Shown: positions 33,684-42,521, numbered from the stretch's first letter. The stretch: DNA of 64,000 nt from Thermoplasmata archaeon (GCA_021819135.1 JAKASE010000001.1:157683-221682), one strand, 5' to 3'. Numbers and translations are program-made. Notes: generated by a model not told the origin, from the letters alone.

Positions 33684-34235
33684 ATGCCGCGACCGCGTGC
33701 CCGGCCCAAGCGCGCGACGAAACGTGCCTCCTCGACCGGTCCGATTCCTCGGGGGTATCCCACCCTGGTGCCGTACCTCGCGGTGCAGGACGGGGTCGCC
33801 GCGTTGGCCTTTTACGAGAAGGCGTTCGGCGCGAAGGTGCTGGCGCGGGAGACGACCCCCGATGGCAAGCTCATCCACGGGCGGCTGCGGATCGGCTCCT
33901 CTCTCCTCATGCTGTCGGACGTGTTCCCCGGAGCCGGTGTCGCGGCCCCCACCTCCGTCGGCACCACGACCGCGACGATCCACCTCTACTCGAAGGACGT
34001 CGACGCCCTCTGGGACCGGGCGGTGGCGGCGGGAGCCAAGGTCACGATGCCGCTCGAGAACCGGTACTGGGGAGAACGGTACGGACACCTGCTGGACCCG
34101 TTCGGGCATCACTGGTCGCTCTCGATGCGCGTACGGATGTCGCCGAAGGAAAAGGCGGAGAAGCGGCGCGAGGCCGAGGCGGCGTTCGCGCGCGGCGAGC
34201 ACCCTGGACGCGAACCGTCGGACGTCGACGCGTAA
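33684..34235 (+). CDS. VOC superfamily (PhnB/glyoxalase-like) protein
   Basis: 183 residues. After a basic Arg/Lys/Pro-rich N-terminus of about 25 residues, VPYLAVQDGVAALAFYEKAFGAKVLARETTPDGKLIHGRLRIGSSLLMLSD and the C-terminal LLDPFGHHWSLSMRV show the VOC beta-alpha-beta-beta-beta repeats of PhnB-like proteins, including the terminal PFGHxWS-type strand. Metal ligands are not certain. A TATA-like GGTTTATC (33643-33650) is about 25 nt before the TSS expected for ATG 33684. An acidic C-terminal tail follows. Confidence 0.85.
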   Translation: MPRPRARPKRATKRASSTGPIPRGYPTLVPYLAVQDGVAALAFYEKAFGAKVLARETTPDGKLIHGRLRIGSSLLMLSDVFPGAGVAAPTSVGTTTATIHLYSKDVDALWDRAVAAGAKVTMPLENRYWGERYGHLLDPFGHHWSLSMRVRMSPKEKAEKRREAEAAFARGEHPGREPSDVDA

Positions 34236-34340
34236 GGGTTCGCGCACGGGATTCCCCGACGGTTCCCGCGGCCCGGAGCGGGTCCCTGCCCCGAACCATC
34301 CGGTAGGTCATAGAATCGGGGTTAACCTCCTTTGACCTCG

Positions 34341-34376
34341 CCATTATCGCTCGCGGGCCGGTCCAAGAACGGGAGG
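34341..34376 (+). promoter_or_regulatory. thermosome promoter and ribosome-binding site
   Basis: A TATA-like CCATTATC (34341-34348) is followed by a GGGAGG Shine-Dalgarno-like site (34371-34376) just before ATG 34382. Confidence 0.45.
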
Positions 34377-34381
34377 CGCCC

Positions 34382-36007
34382 ATGCTGGCGGGTACTCCGG
34401 TCATTCTGCTGAAAGAAGGGGCGGAACGCGCCGAGGGAGCGGACGCGCGGGAACGGATCATCAAGGCCGCCAGTGCCTTGGCGGAGTCGGTACGATCGAC
34501 GCTGGGGCCTCGCGGACGGGACAAGATGCTCGTCGACTCGCTCGGTGACGTCGTGATCACGAACGATGGGGTCACGATCCTCCAGAAGATGGAGGTCGAC
34601 CATCCGGCCGCGCGCATGCTGGTCGAGGTCGCGAAGGCCCAAGACCAGGAGTGCGGCGACGGGACGAAGACCTCGGTGATCCTCACCGGGGAGCTCCTCC
34701 ATCGGGCCCAGGCGCTGATCGAACAGAAGATCCATCCGACGGTGATCGTCCAGGGGTTCCAGATCGCCTCGGGCAAGGCGCTGGAGCGCCTCGCGGCGAT
34801 CGCCCGGCCCGTCGGTCCGGCCGACTCGGCCATCCTCGAGGGGATCGCGATGACCTCGATGATCTCGAAGGGCGTCGGCGGGTTCCGCTCGGGGCTCGCC
34901 CGCCTCGCCGTCCGGGCGGTCACCGAGGTCGTGGATACCGTCGACGGCCGGGTCCGCTTCGACCGGAAGAACATCCAGATCGTGAAGCGTCCCGGAGGAG
35001 AGGTCCAGGACTCCGAGCTGATCGATGGCCATATCGTCGAGCAGTCCGCGGTCCACCCGGACTGTCCGAAGCGGGTCGGCCCGGCCCGCATCGCCCTGGT
35101 CGAGGGGGCATTCGAGTTCCGCAAGACCGAGTACACCGCAGAGATCCGGATCTCTGAGGCCTCCCAGATCGAGGCGTTCCGGGCCGAGGAGGAGCGGAGC
35201 GTGCAAACGATGGTCGACGCGGTCGTACGGTCCGGGGCGAACGCGGTCTTCTGCGAGAAGGGGATCGACGACGTCGCCGCCGAGCACCTCGCCCGGGCGC
35301 ACATCCTGGCGGTCCGCCGGGCCAAACGCAGCGATCTCGAGCTCCTCGCCCGGGCGACCGGGGGACGGCTGGTCGCGCGTCCGGCCGATATCACCCCGGC
35401 CGACCTCGGCACGGCCGCATGGGTGGAGGAGCGCAAGATCGGGGACGACCGCCTCACGGTGGTGCTCGGTTCCCCGCATGCGAAGGCCGTCACCCTCCTG
35501 GTCCGAGGAGGGACCGAGCATGTCGTGGACGAGGTCGAGCGGTCGCTCACCGACGCGGTCATGACCGTCGGGATCGCGCTCGAGGACGGTCGGATCGTCA
35601 CGGGCGCCGGCGCCGCCGCGATGGAGCTGAGCCGGTCGCTCCACGACTTCGCGCCGTCGCTCGGCGGTCGGGCGCAGATGGCCGTGGACGCGTTCGCGAC
35701 CGCGCTCGAGATCGTACCATCGACCCTCGCCGAGAACGCCGGGATGGACACGATCGACGCGCTGATCGAGATGCGCCGTCGGCACAAGGCCGGGGCGATC
35801 CACGCCGGCATCGATGTGCTCGGGGGCCGCGTCGCGGACATGGAGACCGTCGCGGTCGAGCCGATGCGGGTGGACCGGCAGATCATCCTCGGGGCGACCG
35901 AGGCGAGCACGATGCTCTTGCGGATCGACGATATCATCGCATCGAAGCGATCGGCCTCGGGGGCCCCTCCGGGAGGACACCCACCGGTCGGAGAGTTCGG
36001 CGCCTGA
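34382..36007 (+). CDS. ths: thermosome (group II chaperonin) subunit
   Basis: 541 residues: chaperonin equatorial domains flank intermediate and apical domains. Motifs: STLGPRGRDKMLVD (ATP P-loop, about 40-52), TNDGVTIL (60-67) and CGDGTKTSV (91-99). The usual GDGTT is GDGTK here, a nonstandard residue by the nucleotide. EIVPSTLAENAGMD and the final VDRQIILGATEASTMLLRIDDII match the equatorial domain. The C-terminal GGM repeats are absent and the tail ends GHPPVGEFGA. SD-like GGGAGG at 34371-34376 and a TATA-like ATTATC support the start. It folds cytosolic proteins. A second, more typical subunit is likely encoded elsewhere (inference). Confidence 0.95.
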   Translation: MLAGTPVILLKEGAERAEGADARERIIKAASALAESVRSTLGPRGRDKMLVDSLGDVVITNDGVTILQKMEVDHPAARMLVEVAKAQDQECGDGTKTSVILTGELLHRAQALIEQKIHPTVIVQGFQIASGKALERLAAIARPVGPADSAILEGIAMTSMISKGVGGFRSGLARLAVRAVTEVVDTVDGRVRFDRKNIQIVKRPGGEVQDSELIDGHIVEQSAVHPDCPKRVGPARIALVEGAFEFRKTEYTAEIRISEASQIEAFRAEEERSVQTMVDAVVRSGANAVFCEKGIDDVAAEHLARAHILAVRRAKRSDLELLARATGGRLVARPADITPADLGTAAWVEERKIGDDRLTVVLGSPHAKAVTLLVRGGTEHVVDEVERSLTDAVMTVGIALEDGRIVTGAGAAAMELSRSLHDFAPSLGGRAQMAVDAFATALEIVPSTLAENAGMDTIDALIEMRRRHKAGAIHAGIDVLGGRVADMETVAVEPMRVDRQIILGATEASTMLLRIDDIIASKRSASGAPPGGHPPVGEFGA

Positions 36008-36059
36008 CCGCCGTGGACTCGTTCGCGGGATCGGAGGGACCGCGTCCCCGGAGCGCACC

Positions 36060-36776
36060 ATGACGACCGAGGGGGGGACGAACGCGCCGTTGCCGGCCCG
36101 ATCCCCGAACGGGGGCGGGTCGGTCCGCTTCGAGGTCCCCGGGGGCGCGATCACGGGCGACCTCACCGTGCCGGTGGGGGCGATCGGGATCGTCGTCTTC
36201 GCCCACGGGAGCGGGAGCGGACGGACGAGCCCGCGGAACACCCGTGTCGCCCGTGAGCTCGAACGATCGCGGATCGCCACCCTCCTGCTCGACCTGCTCA
36301 CCGGGGAGGAGTCGACGGTCGACGCCGAGACCCGCCGCTACCGGTTCGACGTGCCCCGGCTCGCCACCCGGCTCGTGGCCGTCATCGACGCCCTTTCCCA
36401 GTGGGGGAACACGGCCGAGCTGCCGGTGGGGCTCTACGGTGCGAGCACCGGGGGGGCGGCCGCCCTCGACGCGGCGGCCGCCCGTCCCCTCCGGGTCGCG
36501 GCGCTCGTCCTCCGGGGGGCCCGCAGTGACCTCGCCGGCCCGACGGTCTACGCGGTCCGGGCCCCGACGCTCTTCCTCGTGGGGGAGCTCGACCCCGAGG
36601 TCCGCCGGTGGAACGAAGAGACCCGGTCGGCGATGTCGGCCCCGACGGAGCTTCAGGTGCTGCGGGGTGCCGGCCACCTGTTCGAGGAGGCGGGGGCGCT
36701 CGACGAGGTGGCCGCCCGGACCAACGCGTTCTTCCGGACCTGGCTCACCCGGTCTCGATGGGAGGTCCCCCGATGA
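36060..36776 (+). CDS. alpha/beta hydrolase, dienelactone-hydrolase-like
   Basis: 238 residues. VVFAHGSGSGRTSPRNTRVARELERSRIATLLLDLLT contains the oxyanion region, YGASTGG is the nucleophile elbow (GxSxG), APTLFLVGELDPEV supplies the Asp, and GAGHLFEE the His. This is the pattern of dienelactone-hydrolase/acyl-esterase family proteins without a signal peptide. The 3' end overlaps the next gene by 4 nt (ATGA). Confidence 0.9.
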   Translation: MTTEGGTNAPLPARSPNGGGSVRFEVPGGAITGDLTVPVGAIGIVVFAHGSGSGRTSPRNTRVARELERSRIATLLLDLLTGEESTVDAETRRYRFDVPRLATRLVAVIDALSQWGNTAELPVGLYGASTGGAAALDAAAARPLRVAALVLRGARSDLAGPTVYAVRAPTLFLVGELDPEVRRWNEETRSAMSAPTELQVLRGAGHLFEEAGALDEVAARTNAFFRTWLTRSRWEVPR

Positions 36777-37519
36777 TGCTCCGGGACCCGCGGCCATCGC
36801 CCCGGGCCTCGTCCGTGGACCGGGAAGAGTGGAGCCTCGATGCCGCCGCCGTGCTCGAGCGACGGACCCGGGTCGCGGGCATCGGCTGGCGACTGCGGGC
36901 GCCCGATGGAAGCGGCTCGGTACGGACGGGCACCCTCCGTCACGGGCGGACCCTGATCTACTCGGAGTTCGCCGCGCTGCGGCGCGGCCTCGCGCAGGCC
37001 CAGCGGTCCGGCTGCCGACGCCTGGTCGTCCGATTCAGTGACCCTCATGCCGCCCGCCTGTTGACCGCGGCGCCGACCCCACGATGGCGGGGGGCCCATC
37101 GCTCGGCGCTCGAGATCGTGCCGCAGCTCCGACGGTTCGACCAGGTTCGGTTCGAGTCGGGTGCCCCGACCGACCCCGAGCTCACCCGGGCGGTGGGGGA
37201 GGCGCTCGATTCAGGGCTGCGCACGGCAACGGACCGGGAGGAGGAGCAGACCCGCTCTCTGGAGGCGGTCGTGGCCCGCGCCCGCGCCGTGACCCTCGAG
37301 GAGGGAAGCGAGGGCTGGGTTGCGAACGGCCGGTACCGTGTCTCGCTCGATCCGATGCGCTGCGACTGCCCGTCTTGGACCGCGCGGTGGGCCGGGGTGC
37401 CGATCGCCGGGCGGCGGGCCGGGCGACTGCCGTGCAAGCACCTCGTCGCGCTCGCCCTCCGCGTGGGAGGCACGGTCCCATCGGACTGGGTGGCGATGGC
37501 TCGACGGGCTCCCCCCTGA
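36773..37519 (+). CDS. RNase H-like domain fused to a SWIM zinc finger
   Basis: 248 residues. Residues about 30-145 follow an RNase HI-like fold: GIGWRLRAPDGSGSV..., the Glu block YSEFAALRRGLAQAQRSGC, then LVVRFSDPHAARLL with the third Asp. The first catalytic Asp of RNase HI is not seen. Residues about 200-235 are a SWIM finger: CDCPSWTARWAGVPIAGRR, then CKHLVALAL (C-x-C ... C-x-H). SWIM domains bind DNA or proteins, so this fusion is unusual. It is translationally coupled to the upstream hydrolase. The activity of the RNase H part is doubtful without the Asp. Confidence 0.62.
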   Translation: MMLRDPRPSPRASSVDREEWSLDAAAVLERRTRVAGIGWRLRAPDGSGSVRTGTLRHGRTLIYSEFAALRRGLAQAQRSGCRRLVVRFSDPHAARLLTAAPTPRWRGAHRSALEIVPQLRRFDQVRFESGAPTDPELTRAVGEALDSGLRTATDREEEQTRSLEAVVARARAVTLEEGSEGWVANGRYRVSLDPMRCDCPSWTARWAGVPIAGRRAGRLPCKHLVALALRVGGTVPSDWVAMARRAPP

Positions 37520-37562
37520 CCCGGACCGCTCGGGCGGGGCCAGGGGCGACCCCGGAGGGGCC

Positions 37563-38696
37563 TCACTCGAGGACGAAGATGTTCTTCCGGGCGCTGATCT
37601 GCTTGAGGATCCTCGGCCAGACCGTCACGCTGACCTCGCCGATGTGCGCCTTGCGCAGGAGCAGCATCTGGGTGCGCGACTGACCGATCCCCCCGCCGAT
37701 GCTGAGCGGGATCTCCCCGTTCATGATCGCCCGGTGGTAGGGGAATTCGAGGAACGACAGCTGTCCGGAGAGCGTGAGCTGTTGCCGGAGGCTGGCCGGG
37801 ACCACCCGGATGCCGCCAGACATGAGCTCGTGCCGTCGACGCGTCACCGGGTTCCAGACCAGGATGTCGCCGTTGAGGCCATGGAACGTGCGGCCGTCCG
37901 CCTCCCGCGTCTCGGTCACCCAGTCATCGTAGTCCGCGGCCCGCATCTCGTGCGGAAACCCGTCGCGCAGCGGCCAGCCGATGCCGAGGATGAAGACCGC
38001 CGGGTACTTCTGGACGAGAAGCGTCTCCCGCTGCTTGCGGGGCAGGTCCGGATACATGTCGAGGATCTCCTCGGCATGGAGGAACCGGATCTCCTCGGGC
38101 AGCGGCGGGTATCTCGGGTCCCGGAGCGCGGGAAAGAGCGACTCCACGTGCTTCTGGGCCCCGGTCAGGACCTTCCAGATCTTCCCGACCGTGTCCTTGA
38201 GGTAGTCGAGCGTGCGGTCCCGCTCGGTGATCACGCGCTCCCAGTCCCACTGGTCGACGTAGGCACTGTGGTCGTGGTCGAGGAAGTAGTCCTTCCGCAC
38301 GGCCCGCATGTCGGTGATCAGTCCCTCGCCGGGCCCGAGCCCGAACTGCCGCAGGGCCATCCGCTTCCATTTCGTGGCCGCCTGCACGACCTGGGCGTTG
38401 ATCGGGTGCTCGTCCCGGTCGTTCGAGATATGGAACTGGACGGGAGTGCGGGAGCCGTCCCGGTCCAGCATGTCGTTGACCCCGCTCTCCGAGTCGACGA
38501 TGAGCGGCACCTGGACCATCATCAGGTTGAGCTCCTTCGCAAGGTGCTCCTCGATGTACGCCTTGACCGCATAGATCGCCCGCTGAGTGTCGCGGAGCGA
38601 GAGCAACGAGTGGTAGTCGCTGGGCAGTGCCTTCTCCACGTCGGAGTAGTTCCCGATCCCCGGGCCCGCCAGGTCGGCCTGCTTGGACGCCTGCAT
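37563..38696 (-). CDS. asnA: aspartate-ammonia ligase (asparagine synthetase A)
   Basis: 377 residues. It makes asparagine from aspartate, ATP and ammonia, as the bacterial-type AsnA class II aaRS-like enzyme. Diagnostic segments are VQVPLIVDSESGVNDML, AVFILGIGWPLRDGFPHEMRAADYDDW, LNGDILVWNPVTRRRHELMSGGIRV and SIGGGIGQSRTQMLLLRKAHIGEVSVTVWP. ATG 38696 is chosen because a TATA-like CTTATCG lies near 38735; an upstream start at 38750 would add 18 residues without family support. AsnA rather than AsnB suggests free ammonia as nitrogen donor. Confidence 0.93.
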   Translation of the reverse strand: MQASKQADLAGPGIGNYSDVEKALPSDYHSLLSLRDTQRAIYAVKAYIEEHLAKELNLMMVQVPLIVDSESGVNDMLDRDGSRTPVQFHISNDRDEHPINAQVVQAATKWKRMALRQFGLGPGEGLITDMRAVRKDYFLDHDHSAYVDQWDWERVITERDRTLDYLKDTVGKIWKVLTGAQKHVESLFPALRDPRYPPLPEEIRFLHAEEILDMYPDLPRKQRETLLVQKYPAVFILGIGWPLRDGFPHEMRAADYDDWVTETREADGRTFHGLNGDILVWNPVTRRRHELMSGGIRVVPASLRQQLTLSGQLSFLEFPYHRAIMNGEIPLSIGGGIGQSRTQMLLLRKAHIGEVSVTVWPRILKQISARKNIFVLE

Positions 38697-38922
38697 GAGC
38701 TTCCGTCCCCCGCGCGGGTCCGGTCCGGGAAACGATAAGGGGTCCGTCAACCGACCTGCACCGAATCGTCCCGGGCCTTCCGGGGACCGGCGCGTGCGGG
38801 GCGGAAGCGGGAGCGCCCCCCCGCAAGGGATAGTTTTTCCTTCCCTCGCGTATGGAACCGCGGCGGGGCCGGCACCGGTCGCCTACCCCGCACCGCACAC
38901 GGAGGACGGAGATCCGGGGCCC

Positions 38923-39462
38923 ATGGTCGACTGGTTCAGCATCGCGGTCTGGACGCTGGTAGGCACGTGGGTGCTGCTGATCGGCACGATCGTCCTCATG
39001 TACTGGCAGACCCGGCAGAACCAGCACATCAACTCCGCCAACGCGGTCATGAACCTTCGGGAGCGCTTCGACTCGGCCCGGATGCGAGCCGCGCGCCGCC
39101 ACCTCGCGGACCGGCTCCTCCGGGGAGCCCACCAGGACATCGCGAGCGTCGAGGTCGTGACGTTCTTCGAGCTCATGGGGACCCTGACCCACCGCAAGGT
39201 GCTCCACGATGACCTCGTGTGGGAGGCGTTCGGGTCATGGATCGAGGCCTACTACTGGTCGCTCCGTCATCCGGTCGATATGATCGACCAGCTTAGGACG
39301 AACCTCCACGACCCGCTCATCTTCCACGAGTTCGAGTGGCTCCATGACCGGATCCTCGCGCTCAACCGGCGACACCTCGGTCCCCAGGCCCCCGCGTCCC
39401 CTCGACCCGAGGAGGACTTCCAGAGCCTGCTCCGACGGGAGACGGCCCTCGAATCGATCTGA
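38923..39462 (+). CDS. membrane-anchored DUF4760-like protein
   Basis: 179 residues: an N-terminal TM helix (about 6-30) followed by a helical cytoplasmic domain with INSANAVMNLRERFDSARMRAARRHLADRLLRG and HQDIASVEVVTFFELMGTLTHRKVLHDDLVWEAFGSWIEAYY. The pattern of a TM plus conserved helical domain with Arg/Glu pairs resembles DUF4760 proteins of unknown function. The ATG follows a GGGGCCC stretch; a TATA-like TAGTTTTTCC lies near 38835. Confidence 0.75.
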   Translation: MVDWFSIAVWTLVGTWVLLIGTIVLMYWQTRQNQHINSANAVMNLRERFDSARMRAARRHLADRLLRGAHQDIASVEVVTFFELMGTLTHRKVLHDDLVWEAFGSWIEAYYWSLRHPVDMIDQLRTNLHDPLIFHEFEWLHDRILALNRRHLGPQAPASPRPEEDFQSLLRRETALESI

Positions 39463-39620
39463 CGCCTCCCCGCGCGGGTCTCGCGGCCCCATCCCCCGAC
39501 CCCGGGCAGCCGCTCGGTGGCTCCGGGGCTCGAGGAACGTGGGGCCACTTCTCGCGACCCGTCAAGTCGGGTAGACCTGAGGTCTTTCGGCGTTGTCGAC
39601 CTACCGGTCATGAGCCGGCC

Positions 39621-40298
39621 ATGTTCTTTCCCCCCGCGCCCGCCGGTGCTCTGCGCGACCGGACCGAGGCGGGAGTGCGCTTGGCCGAACGTCTCGCCCG
39701 ATACCGCGACGAGCACCCGGTCGTGCTCGCGCTCCCGCGCGGAGGGGTACCGGTCGCGTTCGAGATCGCCCGCCGACTCCAAGCCCCCCTGGACGTCCTC
39801 ATCGTCCGGAAGATCGGAGCGCCGATGAACCCCGAGTACGGCCTCGGGGCCCTGGTGGAGGATGGCACGCGCTACCTGGACGAGCGACGGGTGCGCGAGG
39901 CCGGATACACGGTGCACGACCTCGACCGGACGATCACGACCGAGCTTGAGGAGGTCCGTCGCCGGGCCCGGGAGTACCGGCGGAGTCTACCACCGCTCGA
40001 CATCCGGGGTCGATGCGTGATCCTCGTCGATGATGGGGTCGCCACCGGGGGCACGCTCCGCGCGGCGATCCGCTCGGTGCGCTCGCGGCAGCCACGACGC
40101 GTGGTGGTCACGCTGGGGGTCTGCCCGCGCGACACCCTCCGGGATCTTCAGGCGGAGGCCGATGAGGTGATCGCCATCGTCGTGCCCGAGGTGTTCTTCG
40201 CCGTGGGCGAGTGGTACTCCCGGTTCGACCAGGTGAGCGATGCCGAGGTCCTGCGGCTCCTGGACCGGGTCCCCCGCCCTCCGGCCGGTTCGGGGTAG
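39621..40298 (+). CDS. phosphoribosyltransferase-domain protein
   Basis: 225 residues. The PRPP-binding motif CVILVDDGVATGGTLRAAI is the type I phosphoribosyltransferase signature (about 133-151), preceded by LALPRGGVPVAFEIARRL and VRKIGAP. Such standalone PRT proteins, often with RelA/StbE-like context, carry various activities. No second catalytic domain is visible. The gene starts with ATG 39621 after a short intergenic region. Confidence 0.9.
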   Translation: MFFPPAPAGALRDRTEAGVRLAERLARYRDEHPVVLALPRGGVPVAFEIARRLQAPLDVLIVRKIGAPMNPEYGLGALVEDGTRYLDERRVREAGYTVHDLDRTITTELEEVRRRAREYRRSLPPLDIRGRCVILVDDGVATGGTLRAAIRSVRSRQPRRVVVTLGVCPRDTLRDLQAEADEVIAIVVPEVFFAVGEWYSRFDQVSDAEVLRLLDRVPRPPAGSG

Positions 40299-40333
40299 GG
40301 TCCCATCTCAGGTCCGACGGTCCCGGACCGTCT

Positions 40334-40801
40334 TCACTCGAGGGGGTCGCGAACGCCGCCTTCCGCCACGGCGGCGGCGGCCTCGGGGGACTGAGGCGGG
40401 ACGACGACCACCGCGACCTCCACCGGTATCTGGGCCCGACGGAAGATCATCCCGACCCCGCACGTGGCGAGCGCGGCTCGCAGGACCCGCGAGACCTCCG
40501 CGAACTCGACCCGGCTGCGGAGCCGGAGCGTCCCATGCACTCGCTCGAACGGACCGTTCCGTCCTCCCGGGTCCGCCTCGAGCGCGAGGTGGAGGCCGTA
40601 GTAGGCGAGGTGGTGCTTCTCGGCCAGTTCCGCGAACCTCGTCGCGATCGATCCGGCGAGCGCCACCAGCGCTAGGTCGACCGGCGTGGGTCCGATGCTC
40701 CGGCCGCCTAGGTCCACGGGGAGATCGACCTCCACGTCGTGGGCCCGCCCGTCCTCGACCCGGAACTCGAAGCCTCCTTTCCAGGTGGCGAACGCCTGCA
40801 T
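40334..40801 (-). CDS. OsmC/Ohr-family protein with the first catalytic Cys replaced
   Basis: 155 residues. The family core VDLALVALAGSIATRFAELAEKH corresponds to the region around the peroxidatic Cys of OsmC/Ohr, where the Cys is Ser here (ALAGS instead of ALAGC). The second Cys is kept in AALATCGVGMIF, and the strands LHLALEAD and VEVAVVVV match. The protein may thus not be a two-Cys peroxidase. ATG 40801 is the start; other OsmC-like proteins without the Cys are known from various taxa. Confidence 0.78.
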   Translation of the reverse strand: MQAFATWKGGFEFRVEDGRAHDVEVDLPVDLGGRSIGPTPVDLALVALAGSIATRFAELAEKHHLAYYGLHLALEADPGGRNGPFERVHGTLRLRSRVEFAEVSRVLRAALATCGVGMIFRRAQIPVEVAVVVVPPQSPEAAAAVAEGGVRDPLE

Positions 40802-40921
40802 TCTCCGCCGAATGCCCCGATGCGAGGGATGGTTTGTCGGTGGAGCCGACTTGACCGTGAGCGAGCGGCACGGAAGCCCGCGAACGCGCCCCCGCCCGCT
40901 CCGTTACGAGCGGCCCTCCCC

Positions 40922-41395
40922 CTAGTACCAGGTCGCGACGAGGATCTCGGCCTGGAAGGATGCGGTGATCCCCCCGACCCACGCCGCACCAAACCCGTAA
41001 TCAGGGGCCAGGAAGAGCAGGACGTGGGTGCCGTTCGGCAAGGGATTCCCGAGCGCGAAAGAGTACGCGGTCCCGTTCGGTTCGGTCCCGATGCCGTTCA
41101 CCACTCCCCCGAGCAGCGGGTTCCAGTTCGAGAGCCAAAGCCGGAACGTCACGTTCCGGAACGTGACGTTCCAAGGGGCGGTGTGGTCCGAGAACAACGG
41201 TGCATGGAGAGGAGTGTAGGTGGCGTCGAACGTGTGGCCGTTGACCGTGGTCGTCCAAGTGCTGGGGATCGACGCCTTCACTCCGGTCAGGTACCCCCCG
41301 AACAGCGCGACCCCGATCCCTGCCATGACCACGAGCCCGATCACCATCACGATGGCGGCCCGACGGGTCATCGGATAGTCCTGGTCCATCACCAT
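40922..41395 (-). CDS. membrane-anchored extracellular protein with tandem NVTFR repeat
   Basis: 157 residues. A short basic N-terminus, then a TM helix (about 13-36), then an extracellular beta-rich segment with several Asn-X-Ser/Thr sequons: PWNVTFRNVTFRLW, NGTAYS and NGTHV. The tandem NVTFR motif is encoded by the perfect 30-bp palindrome at 41143-41172. ATG 41395 is used; ATG 41389 is possible. Similar single-TM exoproteins are frequent in this window. Confidence 0.65.
   Translation of the reverse strand: MVMDQDYPMTRRAAIVMVIGLVVMAGIGVALFGGYLTGVKASIPSTWTTTVNGHTFDATYTPLHAPLFSDHTAPWNVTFRNVTFRLWLSNWNPLLGGVVNGIGTEPNGTAYSFALGNPLPNGTHVLLFLAPDYGFGAAWVGGITASFQAEILVATWY
41143..41172. repeat. perfect 30-bp palindrome within a coding region
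   Basis: The 15-base half is GGAACGTCACGTTCC; the second half is its exact reverse complement, GGAACGTGACGTTCC. On the coding strand it specifies the tandem NVTFR-NVTFR glycosylation motif. The flanks at 41142 and 41173 do not pair, so the palindrome ends there. Confidence 0.9.
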
Positions 41396-41482
41396 GGTAC
41401 GTCCGCGACGACAGCGGCGGGGCCTATGACCCTAGCCGGTTCCCTGTCCGGGAGCCTGCCACCCGTTTCATACCGACCGGAC

Positions 41483-42442
41483 ATGACCCCTTCCGTGCAA
41501 GCCGTCGCGGTCCTGCAGTTCGGGGAACCCCCGTCCGTCATGGAGGTTCCTGCCCCGATGCCCGGGCCGGGGGAGCTCCTCGTTCGGATGACCGCGGTGG
41601 GGATGAACCCCTACGATGCGAAGATCCTGGATGGCATTCTCCGTCCGCGCCCCCACGTGTTCCCGCTCATCGCGGGCGTGGATGGCGCAGGGGTCGTGAC
41701 GTCGGTCGGCGAAGGGGTCCGTCGCTTCCGGGCGGGGGACCGGGTCTTCGGACAGTTCCTGCATGACCCGGTAGGTACCGGGACCTACGCCGAGCTCGCT
41801 CCGGTTCCGGAGCGGATAGGGGTCGCCCGCGTCCCCGCCGAGGTCACTGACGCCGAGGCTGCGGCGATCCCGACCGCCGGCATGACGGCCCGCGACGCCC
41901 TCGACCGGCTCGCCCTTCGCCCGGGGGCCACGCTGCTCGTCGTCGGCGCGTCCGGGGGCATCGGATCGTTCGCCGTGCCGTTCGCCGTCGCCGAAGGGGT
42001 GCACGTGATCGCAGCGGCCCGCCCTCGCTCGTTCGATCGGCTCCGCGCTCTCGGGGCCGGGGAGACCGTGGATGTCTCCGCGCCCGATTGGGAGGAGGGT
42101 CTCCTCCGGGGCCATCCGGGCGGCGTCGATGGGCTCCTCGACCTCATGAGCGACCGCGAGCGGTTCGCCCGCCGGATCTCGCTCCTTCGAATCGGGGGCC
42201 GGGCGGCCACGACGGTGTACGCGGCCGATCCCGAGCATCCTCCGTCCCACTCGGTCGAGGCCTTCAACATCGATCTCCAGCCCTCCGCCCCCCTTCTCGA
42301 GCGGACGGTCGGTACGATCCAACGGCACCGCACTCCCGTATCGATCGAGCGGTCGATCGGTCTCGCGGAGGCACCGGCGGCGCTCGTCGAGATCCGGGCC
42401 GGCCGCGCGGTCGGAAAGTCGATCATCCGGTTTCCGGAGTGA
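41483..42442 (+). CDS. zinc-free MDR-family NADP-dependent oxidoreductase (quinone-oxidoreductase-like)
   Basis: 319 residues. The GroES-like N-terminus reads MEVPAPMPGPGELLVRMTAVGMNPYDAKILDG, with no catalytic zinc Cys/His set. The Rossmann NADPH motif is LLVVGASGGIGSFAVPFAVAEGVHVIAA, followed by the FDRLRALGAGETVDVSAPDW segment. Family members reduce quinones or enones. A TATA-like GTTTCATACC lies near 41466. Confidence 0.9.
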   Translation: MTPSVQAVAVLQFGEPPSVMEVPAPMPGPGELLVRMTAVGMNPYDAKILDGILRPRPHVFPLIAGVDGAGVVTSVGEGVRRFRAGDRVFGQFLHDPVGTGTYAELAPVPERIGVARVPAEVTDAEAAAIPTAGMTARDALDRLALRPGATLLVVGASGGIGSFAVPFAVAEGVHVIAAARPRSFDRLRALGAGETVDVSAPDWEEGLLRGHPGGVDGLLDLMSDRERFARRISLLRIGGRAATTVYAADPEHPPSHSVEAFNIDLQPSAPLLERTVGTIQRHRTPVSIERSIGLAEAPAALVEIRAGRAVGKSIIRFPE

Positions 42443-42521
42443 GGCGGCCGGCCTCCGTGGCGGCCGTTCCTGGTTCCGCCGGGTCGGCAAGGCTCATGAG
42501 AACCGATCCCTCGCGAGGACG

